Assembly (NCBI GenBank): GCA_934699135.1
Contig: CAKUVM010000038.1
Coordinates: 1-14,815 of the forward strand
Length of the DNA: 14,815 nucleotides
Reading direction: 5' to 3'
Origin: an uncultured Bacteroidales bacterium
GTDB taxonomy: Bacteria; Bacteroidota; Bacteroidia; Bacteroidales; Marinilabiliaceae
Below are positions 14,704 to 14,815 of this stretch, piece after piece. Below the pieces are notes generated by a model. It ran no database searches. It worked only from the letters and a program-made list of their open reading frames with translations, and had not been told where the DNA came from. Both the position numbers and the translations under genes were made by a program. Numbering within the stretch: the stretch's first letter is position 1; every line of letters starts with the position of its first letter.

Positions 14704-14815
14704 TTGGCCAGCGGCGCACCGCAGCCGAAGTTCTGGATTCTCTCCGGCGAGAAGGAGTTTGTCCGCGAGCGGATCCACGCGGACGCCGTGACCATGGAGA
14801 CCATGGGCTACGACG
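14704..14815 (+). CDS. Start of an unidentified coding region, no normal start codon (continues past window)
   Basis: The frame that reads KFWILSGEKEFVRERIHADA from 14728 and runs open to the window end has G or C at nearly every third codon position, like the real genes here, so it looks coding. Its upstream limit is a TGA at 14677-14679, and no ATG occurs before 14782. Possible starts are TTG 14704 (used for these coordinates) or, less likely, GTG 14779 or ATG 14782. Another reading is a frameshift: the ATG at 14676 opens a different frame (MKRQSGRGQFGQRRT) whose third-position GC is high for about 15 codons and then falls, as if the frame switches near 14720-14730. I do not recognise the family. 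Confidence 0.35.
   Translation, partial: MASGAPQPKFWILSGEKEFVRERIHADAVTMETMGYD

Overview
The window looks like chromosomal DNA from a GC-rich member of the Bacteroidota, most likely the order Bacteroidales. The evidence is a TonB-dependent receptor with a carboxypeptidase-like N-terminal domain, a sensor kinase with the Reg_prop beta-propeller and Y_Y_Y domain typical of the phylum, a long PurF-type amidotransferase, a short secreted SPOR protein and a FadL/OmpP1-like outer-membrane protein. Several intergenic spacers also carry octamers matching the Bacteroidota -7 promoter consensus TAnnTTTG. The family cannot be fixed from this sequence. I see no rRNA, tRNA, CRISPR array, insertion sequence or phage gene, and no gene-free stretch longer than about 180 bases.

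Layout. (1) 1-779, minus: the N-terminal third or so of a TonB-dependent receptor, cut by the window edge. (2) 821-3264, minus: a terminator hairpin, the PurF-like amidophosphoribosyltransferase and, upstream of it in the same direction, a secreted SPOR protein. (3) 3290-3327: a symmetric divergent promoter region. (4) 3333-5050, plus: two translationally coupled exported proteins, one with MORN-type repeats and one with weak YD-like repeats. (5) 5065-10646, minus: a tightly overlapping four-gene operon, read in the order tandem Usp protein, zinc-ribbon Nudix hydrolase, large propeller sensor histidine kinase, O-methyltransferase-like protein. (6) 10647-10815: a divergent spacer whose two predicted 5' leaders overlap in antisense. 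(7) 10816-12920, plus: miaB and a coupled EI24/CysZ-like membrane protein, ending in a strong terminator. (8) 13098-14663, plus: a FadL-like outer-membrane barrel with an unusual helical insertion. (9) About 14700 to the end, plus: the start of a further coding region that lacks a normal start codon.

How the genes may work together. The region is mostly housekeeping and envelope genes. The most coherent possible system is the usp-nudix-kinase-methyltransferase operon. The kinase has the periplasmic architecture of Bacteroides hybrid two-component sensors but no receiver or DNA-binding domain, and no response regulator gene lies beside it in the window. It therefore needs a partner elsewhere or signals by another route. 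Its 4-nt overlaps with a Nudix enzyme and a nucleotide-binding stress protein make a link to nucleotide or stress sensing worth testing, but that link is inference.
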